Below are positions 35,731 to 45,349 of a DNA stretch of 64,000 nucleotides, in pieces. Numbering within the stretch: the stretch's first letter is position 1; every line of letters starts with the position of its first letter. The position numbers and the translations under genes were made by a program. Under the pieces are notes generated by a model. The model was given only the letters and a program-made list of their open reading frames with translations. It did no database searches and was not told the origin of the DNA. Source of the stretch: Nicoliella lavandulae. GTDB taxonomy: Bacteria > Bacillota > Bacilli > Lactobacillales > Lactobacillaceae. The stretch is from positions 992,001-1,056,000 of the forward strand of contig NZ_JAWMWH010000001.1 in NCBI RefSeq assembly GCF_037546185.1, written 5' to 3'.

Positions 35731-36036
35731 CTACTTTAAACGGTTGATTGCGTCGTTGATCTTATCTAAATGGGGTTGAATTTCAAATGTATATTCGTCC
35801 ATTCTAGATTGCATATCGCGAATAACTGGCTGGGCACGTTGTAATTCCACCTTGAATTTAGCTAGGGCATCGTTAAATTGAGCCTTATCACGGTTGAACT
35901 TTTGCACTTGCTCTGTTTTTTGCATGATGAATTGCTTACTATTTTCAAAGAAGTGTTGTGGAGATTCACGATTAGCGATTAAATAGACGGCTAATGCTCC
36001 CGTAGCACCGCCAGCTAGTTTTAATAAACCTTTCAT
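35731..36036 (-). CDS. YtxH-like small membrane-anchored protein
   Basis: 101 aa: a short Gly/Ala-rich hydrophobic helix (about 4-22) followed by a long charged helix likely to form a coiled coil (FNRDKAQFNDALAKFKVE and onward). This is the layout of YtxH/YhaH proteins. It overlaps the stop of hit (ATGA) and so forms an operon with it; B. subtilis has a related gene in the prsA-hit-ecs neighbourhood. Function unknown. Confidence 0.7.
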   Translation of the reverse strand: MKGLLKLAGGATGALAVYLIANRESPQHFFENSKQFIMQKTEQVQKFNRDKAQFNDALAKFKVELQRAQPVIRDMQSRMDEYTFEIQPHLDKINDAINRLK

Positions 36037-36467
36037 TATGATTCCTCCATTTGTTCTTTAATTGCGTGGGCGATTGATTCGTACTTTGCATTGTCGTACT
36101 TACTAGAGTTATCAGTAAAGTGCATGCTAAAGCCATCGTCCTTAGTGTAGCGAGGAATGAGGTGGAAATGAGAGTGAAATACTGATTGATATGCTAATTC
36201 ACCATTGTTATTAACAATGTTCATTCCCTTAATATCTGGGCTGAATTTACGGATTGCCCGTGCAATTTTAGGAATTCTAGCAAAGACTTGGCTCGCAAAT
36301 TCACTATCGTATTCATAGATATTAGGAACATGCTTTTTAGGAATGACTAGGGTGTGGCCAGGGGTAGTTTGAGATATATCTAAAAAGGCCTTTACAACGT
36401 CATCTTCGTAAACGGTATAACTTGGGATATCGCCACTAATAATTTTACAAAAAATACAATCGTTCAT
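36036..36467 (-). CDS. hit: HIT family nucleotide hydrolase
   Basis: Histidine-triad protein acting on purine nucleotide phosphoramidates or related dinucleotides. HIT motif HSHFHLIP near residue 97-104, N-terminal CIFCKII with a CxxC, and GHTLVIPKKH. Two ATGs are possible, 36473 and 36467; CAGGTAA lies too close to the first and nine bases from the second, so 36467 (143 aa, MNDCIFCKI) is chosen. Divergent from ecsA, as in Bacillus. Confidence 0.92.
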   Translation of the reverse strand: MNDCIFCKIISGDIPSYTVYEDDVVKAFLDISQTTPGHTLVIPKKHVPNIYEYDSEFASQVFARIPKIARAIRKFSPDIKGMNIVNNNGELAYQSVFHSHFHLIPRYTKDDGFSMHFTDNSSKYDNAKYESIAHAIKEQMEES

Positions 36468-36499
36468 ATTCATTACCTGCCTTATCGTTTATTAATTTA

Positions 36500-36561
36500 A
36501 TTATACACTATGCGAAAATGCTTTGGAAAACCAAAGGGTTATGATGTCATTATGCTATAAT
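36500..36561. promoter_or_regulatory. Divergent hit/ecsA promoters with a central palindrome
   Basis: For hit (minus): TTCCAA (36528-36523), 17 bases, TATAAT (36505-36500). For ecsA (plus): extended -10 TATGCTATAAT ending at 36561. Between them CTTTGGAAAACCAAAG (36521-36536) is a perfect 6-4-6 inverted repeat covering the hit -35 box. Confidence 0.55.
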
Positions 36562-36592
36562 ATAATTAGTAGAATATAAAGGAGGAATTAGC

Positions 36593-37327
36593 TTGTCCTT
36601 ACAGGTAAAAAACGTTGTGGGAGGATATTCCCAAGTTCCAGTTTTAAAGGATATTTCATTCGACGTTCGTGATGGTGAATTAGTCGGATTAATTGGTTTG
36701 AACGGGGCTGGGAAATCAACGACAATTAATCATATTATCGGATTGTTGACCCCATTTTCTGGTACGATCGATATTAACGGCTACCAAATTGCAACAAACA
36801 ATCAAGAATATAAAAAACAAATTGCATATATTCCTGAAATTCCAGTGTTGTATAACGAACTAACGTTAAAAGAACACATTGAGATGACCATTATGGCCTA
36901 TCAACTAGATCATGAGAAAGCATGGCAAAAAGCACATTCATTATTAAAAACGTTTCGGTTGGATAATAAGTTAGATTGGTTTCCGGTGGATTTTTCTAAG
37001 GGGATGAAGCAAAAAGTCATGATCGTCTGTGCGTTTTTAACGGATGCTCAAATGTTTGTGATTGATGAACCGTTCTTAGGACTAGATCCATTGGCAGTTA
37101 ATGACTTATTAGACCTAATTAACGACCGTAAAAAGCAGGGATGTAGCATTTTAATGTCGACCCATGTGTTAGATACGGCGGAACGATTCTGTGATCGATT
37201 TGTATTAATTGATGATGGCCACATTGAAATTGAGGGTAGCTTAGCAGAACTAAAAGCTAAGTTCCCAGATGCGGGTGATTCATTGAATAATATTTATCTT
37301 TCCTTAGCAAAGGGTGAGTTAAAATGA
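36593..37327 (+). CDS. ecsA: ABC transporter ATPase EcsA
   Basis: ATP-binding subunit of the Ecs transporter, which in Bacillus is needed for normal secretion and intramembrane proteolysis and in some species is linked to peptide export. The 244-aa protein has Walker A GLNGAGKST near 36-44, the signature FSKGMKQK, Walker B FVIDEPF, and the His switch MSTHVLDT. The start is TTG 36593 with AAAGGAGG. It overlaps ecsB by four bases. Confidence 0.92.
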   Translation: MSLQVKNVVGGYSQVPVLKDISFDVRDGELVGLIGLNGAGKSTTINHIIGLLTPFSGTIDINGYQIATNNQEYKKQIAYIPEIPVLYNELTLKEHIEMTIMAYQLDHEKAWQKAHSLLKTFRLDNKLDWFPVDFSKGMKQKVMIVCAFLTDAQMFVIDEPFLGLDPLAVNDLLDLINDRKKQGCSILMSTHVLDTAERFCDRFVLIDDGHIEIEGSLAELKAKFPDAGDSLNNIYLSLAKGELK

Positions 37328-38541
37328 TTGATCTATTTAAAACGCGATTGGGCCAACATCTTACAGAAATGGTTAAATACTTACGGTATGTGTTTAATGA
37401 CTTCTTTGTTATTGCGTTGCTATTTTTAATTGGTGGATTGGGGTTATCTTATTCTAATTTACTAAAGCAACTGCACACCGGACTATGGTGGCCTGCTTGG
37501 ATTGTGCTCATCGTTTTATTAGGAGCGCAGAGCTTTAACCATTTAGCTACGTTATTAAAACCCGCAGATCGCGTCTTTTTATTGCCACGTGAAGTGGAAA
37601 TGAAACAGTATCTAAATCACGCGTTTAATTATAGCTTTATGGTAGCAGCTTTATCGCAAGCTGCGGTTTGGTTCGTGTTGATTCCGTTTATTCGAACCAC
37701 GTTAGCATGGAACTGGACACAGTTATTGTTGCTATTAGTTACAATGGTGCTTCTTCGGGGTGTTGACTTTCAATTGGTCATTAACCAAGCGTACCCCGTA
37801 AAACACGTACGTGCTGGTTGGCATTTCACACTTTACCGCTGGATTGCAACCGTAGTGATTTTGGGTGCCTTTATGATGCAATTAGCTTGGTTCGGATTTG
37901 GATTAGGCCTGTTAAACTTGGTTGTCATTCTTTGGGTTAATGCCAAAATTGATAACCGCTCATTAAAATGGGACTTCTTAATTGAAGCTGAAGATGCCAG
38001 AATGCTATCACTTTATAAGTTCTTCAACCTATTTACTGATGTTCCAGATGTTAAACGGGCTACTAAACGGCGGCGCTATCTTGATTGGTTAGTTAATCGG
38101 ATTCAAGCAACGCCTCAGAATATCTATTTATACTTGTATGGACATTCAATCGTTAGAAATGGTGAGTACAGTGGATTACATTTACGACTAACGTTAATCG
38201 GGGCGGTATTATTATTTGGAGTTAGCGGTCTATATCTCCCCATCTTAATTAGTTTATTGTTTATTTATCTAATTGGGTTCCAATTGATTCCGTTCTACTC
38301 TAATTTTGCTGGCAATGTGTTTACCCATATTTACCCCGTATCAGATGAGTTACAAATTAGTAGTTTCAAAAAAATTATTTCAATCTTATTGTTAGTTACA
38401 GCTGTAATTTTTGCGGTAATGGCATTCATTGGAAGTCATTCACTGCTGACCGGTGGGATTACTTTAGGATTTAATCTCATCGAAGTTTGGTTCTTAGTGA
38501 ACCGAATGATTCCCAAACGAATTCAAAATAATTTAAATTAA
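37324..38541 (+). CDS. ecsB: ABC transporter permease EcsB
   Basis: The 405-aa partner of EcsA. Hydrophobic helices occur in groups at about 28-45, 57-75, 98-118, 128-145, 165-205, 290-330 and 345-385, with a basic cytoplasmic segment RATKRRRYLDWLVNRIQ in the middle, as in EcsB. Gene order after ecsA confirms the assignment. Confidence 0.92.
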   Translation: MIDLFKTRLGQHLTEMVKYLRYVFNDFFVIALLFLIGGLGLSYSNLLKQLHTGLWWPAWIVLIVLLGAQSFNHLATLLKPADRVFLLPREVEMKQYLNHAFNYSFMVAALSQAAVWFVLIPFIRTTLAWNWTQLLLLLVTMVLLRGVDFQLVINQAYPVKHVRAGWHFTLYRWIATVVILGAFMMQLAWFGFGLGLLNLVVILWVNAKIDNRSLKWDFLIEAEDARMLSLYKFFNLFTDVPDVKRATKRRRYLDWLVNRIQATPQNIYLYLYGHSIVRNGEYSGLHLRLTLIGAVLLFGVSGLYLPILISLLFIYLIGFQLIPFYSNFAGNVFTHIYPVSDELQISSFKKIISILLLVTAVIFAVMAFIGSHSLLTGGITLGFNLIEVWFLVNRMIPKRIQNNLN

Positions 38542-38553
38542 AAGGAGCAAGTT

Positions 38554-39198
38554 ATGCGCGTAAGACATAAATCATGGGCGAAACCATATATTGAATCCCA
38601 TCCCGAATTAATCGTTACTAATCCCGAAGAATGGGTAGGTAAATGGGATAGTCGGTTTCCAAAACAACAACCATTAAACCTAGAAATTGGGATTGGTAAG
38701 GGTCAATTCATTATTGAAATGGCTAAAAAACATCCCGAAATTAACTTCATTGGAATCGAACTCCAAGAATCAGTGATTGCCGTCGCATTACGGAAGTTAG
38801 TGGATGAACAATTAACGAACGTTCAACTAGTGGAAACTGATGGGGCATTAGTAAATACACTATTTAAGCCCAATGAAATTGATAAAATGTATTTAAACTT
38901 TTCTGATCCATGGCCAAAAAAACGCCATGCTAAACGTCGTTTAACTTCATCTGCCTTTTTAGGTAGTTATAAGGACGTCCTAAAAGACGGTCATCAATTA
39001 GAATTTAAAACTGATAACCGGGGTTTGTTTGAATATTCATTGATTTCATTGAATCAATTTGGCACTAATTTCGAATATGTATCTCTTGATCTACACAATA
39101 GTCCAGAACAAGAGGATAATGTTGAAACTGAATATGAAGCTAAGTTTAGTCAAAACGGTCCCATCTATAAAATTGTGATTAATTTTAAAACCGAGTAG
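38554..39198 (+). CDS. trmB: tRNA (guanine-N7-)-methyltransferase TrmB
   Basis: Makes m7G46 in tRNA with S-adenosylmethionine. The 214-aa protein has the SAM site LEIGIGKGQFI near 48-58, GIELQESV, and the signature FSDPWPKKRHAKRR near 117-130. AAAGGAG precedes the ATG. Its end overlaps a minus-strand gene by 14 bases. Confidence 0.95.
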   Translation: MRVRHKSWAKPYIESHPELIVTNPEEWVGKWDSRFPKQQPLNLEIGIGKGQFIIEMAKKHPEINFIGIELQESVIAVALRKLVDEQLTNVQLVETDGALVNTLFKPNEIDKMYLNFSDPWPKKRHAKRRLTSSAFLGSYKDVLKDGHQLEFKTDNRGLFEYSLISLNQFGTNFEYVSLDLHNSPEQEDNVETEYEAKFSQNGPIYKIVINFKTE

Positions 39199-39496
39199 CG
39201 GGTTGACTACCGGCATGGTAGAGACTAGTGATAATACCGTTTTGATTAGCCCTAAATTGATATTGAACGATGGTGTTTTGATCTAAAATGTTAATGCCAC
39301 CTAGATAGTAGTTCTCCGATAGGAGCATGTATTTGGGCGCCAGCCATGTGCCATAAATATTTTGATTGGCAAATCGCTGATTGATCTGACTGTAGATTCT
39401 CTTTTCAGTTCGAATCCGCCATTCTTTTCTAATTGATAGGGCCGTGCCGATCACAACGACCCCAGCGAGTACACTGAACTTCGTTTTGTTTTGCAA
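39185..39496 (-). CDS. Conserved-looking small membrane-anchored protein, unknown function
   Basis: 103 aa from TTG 39496, with AGGTG nine bases upstream. A single hydrophobic helix (about 8-22) is followed by a charged segment (RKEWRIRTEKR) and then a compact region rich in Tyr, Asn and Gln (GTWLAPKYML, TIVQYQFRANQNG) with beta character. I do not recognise a family. It is convergent with trmB, overlapping by 14 bases. Coding is supported by the ribosome site and protein-like composition. Confidence 0.6.
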   Translation of the reverse strand: MQNKTKFSVLAGVVVIGTALSIRKEWRIRTEKRIYSQINQRFANQNIYGTWLAPKYMLLSENYYLGGINILDQNTIVQYQFRANQNGIITSLYHAGSQPATRF

Positions 39497-39616
39497 AAAT
39501 TACACCTGATTTCTATTGAAATTAACGCTATATTATTATTATAATCAAAACGAACGAATTTGCCGATGAATTAAGTTATAATAATGATTACGATTAAAAA
39601 TATGGGAGTGATAATC

Positions 39617-39937
39617 ATGGAAGAATTAGCACCAATGAATTTAGAACAATTAACGACCAAGATCGCAAAAGGTAAGTACATCTTATTTTTCACTGCGACC
39701 TGGTGTCCTGATTGTACTGTAATTAAACCAGCAATGCCAGAAATCGTTGCTAACCATCCTGAATACACGTTCTTATCTGTTGATCGGGATGACAACATTG
39801 ACTTGGCAGCTGAATTGAATATTTTTGGGATTCCAAGCTTCGTCGCATTTGAAGATGGTAAGGAAATCGGTCGCTATGTTAATAAGGAACGCAAGACCCA
39901 AGCCCAAGTAGAAAGTTTTATTGACTCACTAGACTAA
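39617..39937 (+). CDS. Thioredoxin-like protein (YtpP-like)
   Basis: 106 aa with active site TWCPDCT near residue 28-34 and the cis-Pro in FGIPSFVAF, so a thioredoxin fold with Cys-Pro-Asp-Cys instead of CGPC. ATG 39617 follows GGGAGTGAT; an upstream in-frame ATG at 39584 has no ribosome site. Followed by ytpR and sftA, the same order as ytpP-ytpR-sftA in Bacillus. A general disulfide reductant role is likely. Confidence 0.88.
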   Translation: MEELAPMNLEQLTTKIAKGKYILFFTATWCPDCTVIKPAMPEIVANHPEYTFLSVDRDDNIDLAAELNIFGIPSFVAFEDGKEIGRYVNKERKTQAQVESFIDSLD

Positions 39938-39956
39938 TAAAAGGAATGATAAATTA

Positions 39957-40592
39957 ATGATTGCAAGTTATAACCCTTCTCAATTAGGTGACGTTTTAAT
40001 CGTAGTATTACGTCCAGATGCAGCCGAACAAACGACTGAAGTAAAGGGAAATGTAGCTAAAATTGCTGATGCTAGTAATGGACAAGCCTTAGGGTTCAAC
40101 ATCTTTAATGTTAGCGAGGTCTTACCTGATATTAAGGACCATAATGGTCAAGTGTATTTAGATGCAGCTGACGTTGATAAATTAAACCAAGTACTACAGG
40201 AGAATGGTTTTAGTGATCAACTAACGGTTGATCATGACCCTAAATTTGTGGTGGGATACGTAAAATCAGTTGAAGCCCATCCTAAATCTGACCATCTAAA
40301 GATTACTGAAACTGAAGTTGATGGTGGTCAAACCCTTCAAATCGTCAGTGGTTCGCCTAATATGCAAGCCGACATTAAAGTCGTGGTTGCAAAGGTTGGA
40401 ACTATGATGCCAAGTGGACTAATTATTTGGCCTGGTGAATTAAAGGGTGTTGAAAGTGATGGAATGATTTGTTCCGGACGGGAACTAAAGATTCCAAATG
40501 CCCCACAAAAGCCAGGAGCATTGATTTTACCTGATGACTATCAAGTCGGGACCAAATTTGATTTTGCAAAGGCACAGGGACTATTTTCATAA
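39957..40592 (+). CDS. ytpR: YtpR family tRNA-binding-domain protein
   Basis: 211 aa. The N-terminal half resembles DUF4479; the C-terminal half is an OB-fold tRNA-binding domain like that at the start of PheT (VVGYVKSVEAHPKSDHLKI, LQIVSGSPN, and GVESDGMICSGREL). It lacks synthetase domains. Exact role unknown. Between the thioredoxin-like gene and sftA. Confidence 0.9.
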   Translation: MIASYNPSQLGDVLIVVLRPDAAEQTTEVKGNVAKIADASNGQALGFNIFNVSEVLPDIKDHNGQVYLDAADVDKLNQVLQENGFSDQLTVDHDPKFVVGYVKSVEAHPKSDHLKITETEVDGGQTLQIVSGSPNMQADIKVVVAKVGTMMPSGLIIWPGELKGVESDGMICSGRELKIPNAPQKPGALILPDDYQVGTKFDFAKAQGLFS

Positions 40593-40615
40593 GGAGTTTT
40601 GGTCACTCCTTTTTT
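40591..40615 (+). terminator. ytpR terminator
   Basis: Stem AAGGAGT/ACTCCTT (40591-40597 with 40605-40611) and a T-run; the left arm includes the stop codon end. Confidence 0.7.
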
Positions 40616-40656
40616 ATACATAATCTATTATTTAAAGTGATTAAGGGTGAATAAAG

Positions 40657-43158
40657 ATGAACCACTATGATGGACCAGCGTTTTACCGACGCTTTTTAAA
40701 TAAAAATAAACAACTAAATGACCAAGCCAGTTATTCTAATAATAAAATGACCAACAGCAGTCGACGAACAGCAACTAGTGCGCCTGATTCACAGCAGGGC
40801 GGCAACTTTCGGACCAATGGTGAAAACATGATTGCTAAGATGACTAGTGCTTTTCAACCCAAGGGGAATTATGCCAAGCGCAAGTCAGCTGATAACTATC
40901 TGAATGAATCGAAATTAGGTCGTTATTATCTTCGGTTGATCAATGAATTAGCTAAGTCAGATGCAGATTGTACGCTATTTGATGATGGCATTGATACGCG
41001 GGCGAATTCTGATGTGATTCAATTTGGGGATGTTGATGAAACACCTGAGAGCATCGTTGCTAGTCAAACTCCATTAGCAGGGCCAAGTAGTGCTGAACGA
41101 TCGAATCAATCATTTGAAGCAGCAGTAGCTAGTCACTATGCTCAATCCACTAGTGATGAGGAATATTATCAACGAATTCATAATGCTGATGTTACTGATG
41201 ACTCTAAGGCTGAATCTGACGCGGCTACTCAAATTAATTCGGTTGCTCCTCGATCATCTGAATCGGGCCGGCATTTTAAATCAGCTGCGGTTAGTTCAGC
41301 GCCGATGGATGATACGAAGTCAGCGGATGAATCACACCACGCAGGATTCAGTTCACATGCTAGTGAACAAGCAGCTCAGTCTGATCATGATAATAACTCG
41401 AACGAATCGGCAGTTGTATCAAGTGAAGCTCCACAGTCAATGGATGAACACCCCCAAGTAAATAAAGCCGAACATAAGCCTAAACGAGGATTAGGGCATT
41501 CACTCTCATCGATTTTAGATAATGAAACAGATGCGCAAAAGGACGTTGAGTTTTTTAAAGATGAACTAGGGACCCCTAAGTCATCTGTTGCTGAATCAGT
41601 GGTTCAAGCGCCAGCGACCAAAAGTGATGTAGAACCTCATCAGGTAACTAGCGCTTCTCATGATGATGAAAATGCGCCAGGGGTCTTTCCGGTTGAGAAT
41701 ACTGATCATGAGACCCTCAGCAGTGGTACTGAATACGATCAAGGATATCAATTCCCCCAATTTTCACTATTGAACGAACCCCAACGCAGTGATGATGAAG
41801 ACCTAGATGATTGGATTATTAAACAATCTGAAATCTTAGATCGGACCTTGCACGCATTTCATGTAAATGCTGAGGTGGTGGACTGGACGAACGGACCTAC
41901 GGTAACTCAGTTCCAAGTTAAACTAGCACTAGGGGTTAAAGTTAGCAAGATTACGAACCTAAATGATGATTTGAAATTGGCACTAGCTGCCAAGGACATT
42001 CGAATTGAAGCACCCATTCCTGGTCGGACCACAGTCGGGGTTGAAATTCCGAATCCAAAGCCTAGACCAGTGATGTTATCTGAAGTATTAGATGATGATG
42101 CCTTTCGACAAGCTAAGTCTGATTTAACGATTGCACTAGGGGTGGACTTAACTGGTAAGCCCCAAGTTACTGATATTGCTAAGATGCCCCATGGCTTAAT
42201 TGCTGGGGCGACTGGTTCTGGGAAGAGTGTGTTCATTAATAGTTTGTTGGTCTCACTATTGTATAAAGCCACGCCTGCTCAGTTAAGATTGTTATTGATT
42301 GATCCTAAAGCGGTTGAATTGGCTCCTTATAATAATATTCCACATCTATTAGCACCGGTCATTTCAGAACCGAATGAGGCTTCAGCTGCATTAAAATGGG
42401 CAGTTAAAGAAATGGATGAACGCTATGAAAAATTAGCAGCAGCCGGCGCCCGTAACATTGAACAGTTTAATGAAAAGGCGGATGAAAGTAACCAACCAGC
42501 ATTAAAGATGCCATATATTGTTATTATCATTGATGAATTGGCTGACTTAATGATGGTCGCATCCACTGAAGTCCAAGATTACATTGTTCGAATTACACAA
42601 AAGGCACGGGCAGCTGGGATTCATTTAATCGTAGCGACCCAACGGCCAAGTGTTGATATCGTAACGGGAACCATCAAAAATAATATTCCGACCCGAATTG
42701 CGTTTATGGTTTCTAGTCAAGTTGACTCCCGCACGATTATTGATACTGCCGGAGCTGAACGGCTCTTGGGGAAAGGTGACATGCTCTACTTGGGTAACGG
42801 AAAGAGTCAGCCACTGCGGATTCAAGGAACGTTCGTTACTAACGATGAGATTGAACGCGTGACTGCTGCGGTACGGACTCAGGGAACGCCTAAGTATGCC
42901 TTTAACCCTAAGTCGTTACTAAAGAAGGTCAACATGGTTCAACAACAAGATGAAATTATGCCGGAAGTATTGGCATACATTGCTAAGGAAAAGACGGTTT
43001 CAACATCGAAATTACAACGCGTCTTTTCGATTGGGTACAATCGAGCGGCTAGTTTGATTGATGACTTAGAACAACAGAATTATATTTCAGGACAGCATGG
43101 TTCTAAGCCACGGGAAGTTTATCTGACCGAAGATGATTATAAAAAATTAAATCTTTAA
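40657..43158 (+). CDS. sftA: Soluble FtsK/SpoIIIE-family DNA translocase SftA
   Basis: Hexameric ATPase that moves DNA away from the closing septum. The 833-aa protein has no membrane helices: residues 1-370 are low-complexity, rich in Ser, Asp, Glu and Gln, unlike FtsK proper with four N-terminal helices. The alpha/beta motor follows, with Walker A GATGSGKS at 517-524, Walker B IIIDELADL (Asp626), and a C-terminal winged-helix gamma domain (EKTVSTSKLQRVFSIGYNRA) that reads DNA polarity. Position between ytpR and murC matches sftA of Bacillus. Confidence 0.9.
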   Translation: MNHYDGPAFYRRFLNKNKQLNDQASYSNNKMTNSSRRTATSAPDSQQGGNFRTNGENMIAKMTSAFQPKGNYAKRKSADNYLNESKLGRYYLRLINELAKSDADCTLFDDGIDTRANSDVIQFGDVDETPESIVASQTPLAGPSSAERSNQSFEAAVASHYAQSTSDEEYYQRIHNADVTDDSKAESDAATQINSVAPRSSESGRHFKSAAVSSAPMDDTKSADESHHAGFSSHASEQAAQSDHDNNSNESAVVSSEAPQSMDEHPQVNKAEHKPKRGLGHSLSSILDNETDAQKDVEFFKDELGTPKSSVAESVVQAPATKSDVEPHQVTSASHDDENAPGVFPVENTDHETLSSGTEYDQGYQFPQFSLLNEPQRSDDEDLDDWIIKQSEILDRTLHAFHVNAEVVDWTNGPTVTQFQVKLALGVKVSKITNLNDDLKLALAAKDIRIEAPIPGRTTVGVEIPNPKPRPVMLSEVLDDDAFRQAKSDLTIALGVDLTGKPQVTDIAKMPHGLIAGATGSGKSVFINSLLVSLLYKATPAQLRLLLIDPKAVELAPYNNIPHLLAPVISEPNEASAALKWAVKEMDERYEKLAAAGARNIEQFNEKADESNQPALKMPYIVIIIDELADLMMVASTEVQDYIVRITQKARAAGIHLIVATQRPSVDIVTGTIKNNIPTRIAFMVSSQVDSRTIIDTAGAERLLGKGDMLYLGNGKSQPLRIQGTFVTNDEIERVTAAVRTQGTPKYAFNPKSLLKKVNMVQQQDEIMPEVLAYIAKEKTVSTSKLQRVFSIGYNRAASLIDDLEQQNYISGQHGSKPREVYLTEDDYKKLNL

Positions 43159-43225
43159 TTAAAAATCAAGTAAATTTTTAAAAATACTGCTATGATTAAA
43201 GTTGAAAAAATAGGGGGATTAAAAA

Positions 43226-44557
43226 ATGGATAAAAACACAATTTATCATTTTGTAGGAATTAAGGGAACTGGGATGAGTGCAATGGCATTGATCTTGCAT
43301 GATCAGGGCTATCAAGTGCAAGGATCAGATATTGATCAATACACATTTACCCAACGGGGATTAGAACAAGCAGGGATTAAAATCCTGCCATTTAATCCAG
43401 ATAACATTCATGCTGGATTAACGGTGGTTGCTGGAAATGCCTTTAACGATGACCAACCAGAAATTGCCAAAGCACGTGAAATGGGCTTGACCATTTATCG
43501 TTACCATGAATTATTGGGTGAAATGATTAAGGGATACACTAGCATTGGAATTGCTGGAGCCCATGGTAAAACCAGTACAACTGGATTGCTAGCGCACGTT
43601 TTAAGTGGAATTTCACCAACTGATTACTTAATCGGTGATGGAAGCGGTAAGGGGGTTCCAGATGCCCGGTTCTTTGTTTATGAAGCCGATGAATACCGTC
43701 GTCACTTCTTAGCAACTAGTCCTGATTACGCAATCATGACTAACATTGACTTTGACCATCCTGATTACTACACCGGGATTGAAGACGTATTTGATGCATT
43801 TCAAACTTTTGCTAATCAAGTTAAAAAGGGTATCTTTATTTGGGGTGATGATAAAAACCTCAGAAGAATTAAGGCTTCAGTGCCGATTTACACTTATGGA
43901 ACTAATGACGATGATGATTTTAGAGCAGTTAACATTAAGCGGACTACTGAAGGTTCACAATTTGATGTCGTTTACCATGATAAGAACCTGGGAACGTTTA
44001 AGATTCCATTGTTCGGTGAACACAATATCTTAAACTCATTGGCTGTAATTGCGGTATCATACTTTGAAGAAGTTAACTTAGATGAAATCCGGCGTGAATT
44101 ATTAACCTTTAAGGGTGTTAAACGTCGTTTTGCTCAACGTAAGGTAGCTGATATGGTGATCATTGATGATTATGCTCACCACCCATCTGAAATTAATGCA
44201 ACTTTAGATGCAGCCCGGCAAGAATATCCAAATAAGGAAATTGTCGCAGTGTTCCAACCCCATACGTTTAGTCGGACCATTGCATATTTAGATGATTTTG
44301 CTGCAAGTTTAAGTAAGGCGGACAAGGTATATGTCACAAAGATTTATGGTTCACCTCGTGAAAAGTCCGGTGCAGTTTCTAGCCAAGACTTAGTGGATAA
44401 AATTACTAAGGACGGTGGCTTGATCAAGGCTGAAAACGTATCACCACTACTTGATTATAAGAATGCGGTAATCATCTTTATGGGTGCAGGAGACATTCAA
44501 AAGTATGAAAAGATTTACGAAAACTTGTTAAATGATTTACGGCCAAATGTAAATTAA
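43226..44557 (+). CDS. murC: UDP-N-acetylmuramate-L-alanine ligase MurC
   Basis: Adds L-alanine to UDP-MurNAc, the first stem residue. The 443-aa protein has HFVGIKGTGMSAMAL at 8-22, P-loop AGAHGKTSTT near 112-121, DEYRRHF, FGEHNILN, DDYAHHPSE, and FQPHTFSRT. A GGGGG ribosome site precedes it. Confidence 0.96.
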   Translation: MDKNTIYHFVGIKGTGMSAMALILHDQGYQVQGSDIDQYTFTQRGLEQAGIKILPFNPDNIHAGLTVVAGNAFNDDQPEIAKAREMGLTIYRYHELLGEMIKGYTSIGIAGAHGKTSTTGLLAHVLSGISPTDYLIGDGSGKGVPDARFFVYEADEYRRHFLATSPDYAIMTNIDFDHPDYYTGIEDVFDAFQTFANQVKKGIFIWGDDKNLRRIKASVPIYTYGTNDDDDFRAVNIKRTTEGSQFDVVYHDKNLGTFKIPLFGEHNILNSLAVIAVSYFEEVNLDEIRRELLTFKGVKRRFAQRKVADMVIIDDYAHHPSEINATLDAARQEYPNKEIVAVFQPHTFSRTIAYLDDFAASLSKADKVYVTKIYGSPREKSGAVSSQDLVDKITKDGGLIKAENVSPLLDYKNAVIIFMGAGDIQKYEKIYENLLNDLRPNVN

Positions 44558-44570
44558 TGGTTAAAATGAT

Positions 44571-44598
44571 TTAGTCCTTGCAATCATTTTGATATAAT
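44571..44598 (+). promoter_or_regulatory. Promoter of the Bax-inhibitor-like gene
   Basis: TTAGTC (44571-44576), 16-base spacer, TATAAT (44593-44598). Confidence 0.5.
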
Positions 44599-44640
44599 AG
44601 TATAAACAATGAAATTGAATTAATGAAAAGAGGGATTATT

Positions 44641-45336
44641 TTGAACAATTTTGATCAACCGACCGAAAGAAGAAGTGTTAACAACGCAGTTGGCTTAAAC
44701 ACTTTCTTTTCTCGAGTATACGGCTGGATGGGTGCCTCAGTTTTGATTTCTGCCCTAGTTGCGTTCTTCGTAATTAATGCCGGCATTTCAATGTCTGGTG
44801 GTGCTGCCATCGTATTAATTATTGTATGGGCAGTGATTCCATTCCTGATCCAAGGTGCGGCAATGCGCTCAGCTGGATTAGGGTTAGCCCTGTTGTTTGT
44901 TTATTCGGCAATGACTGGCTTCGTATTTTCTAACATTTTGATGGTTTATACGAATACTTCAATTGTTGCAGCATTTGTTTCAAGTGCTAGTTTATTCATT
45001 ACGATGAGTATCTATGGGTTTGTTACGAAACGTAGTTTAGCTAAAATGGGAACCATTTTAATTGCGGCATTGATTGCAATCATTGTGGCATCAGTTATTA
45101 ATATCTTCTTGCATATAGGAGTATTATCATTGATCATTTCAATCATTTCAGTAATTATCTTTACTGGATTAACTGCATATGATACGCAAATCCTAAAGAA
45201 TTTCTACAACCAAAATAGTGATGAAAGTACTGCAACTGCAATTGCTATTGGGGGCGCATTAACGCTCTACATTAACTTCATTAACTTATTCTTGAGTTTA
45301 CTACAAATCTTTGGAATGGGTGACAATCGCAACTAA
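44641..45336 (+). CDS. Bax inhibitor-1/YccA family membrane protein
   Basis: 231 aa with about seven membrane helices and the UPF0005 pattern: short polar N-terminus, VYGWMGASVLISAL, then LFVYSAMTGFVFSNI, and the C-terminal GLTAYDTQILKNFY. TTG 44641 has AGAGGGA upstream; an in-frame ATG 18 bases earlier lacks one. The bacterial family includes YccA-like FtsH modulators and calcium-leak proteins, but the function here is not shown. Confidence 0.88.
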   Translation: MNNFDQPTERRSVNNAVGLNTFFSRVYGWMGASVLISALVAFFVINAGISMSGGAAIVLIIVWAVIPFLIQGAAMRSAGLGLALLFVYSAMTGFVFSNILMVYTNTSIVAAFVSSASLFITMSIYGFVTKRSLAKMGTILIAALIAIIVASVINIFLHIGVLSLIISIISVIIFTGLTAYDTQILKNFYNQNSDESTATAIAIGGALTLYINFINLFLSLLQIFGMGDNRN

Positions 45337-45349
45337 GCTTGCGTGATTC

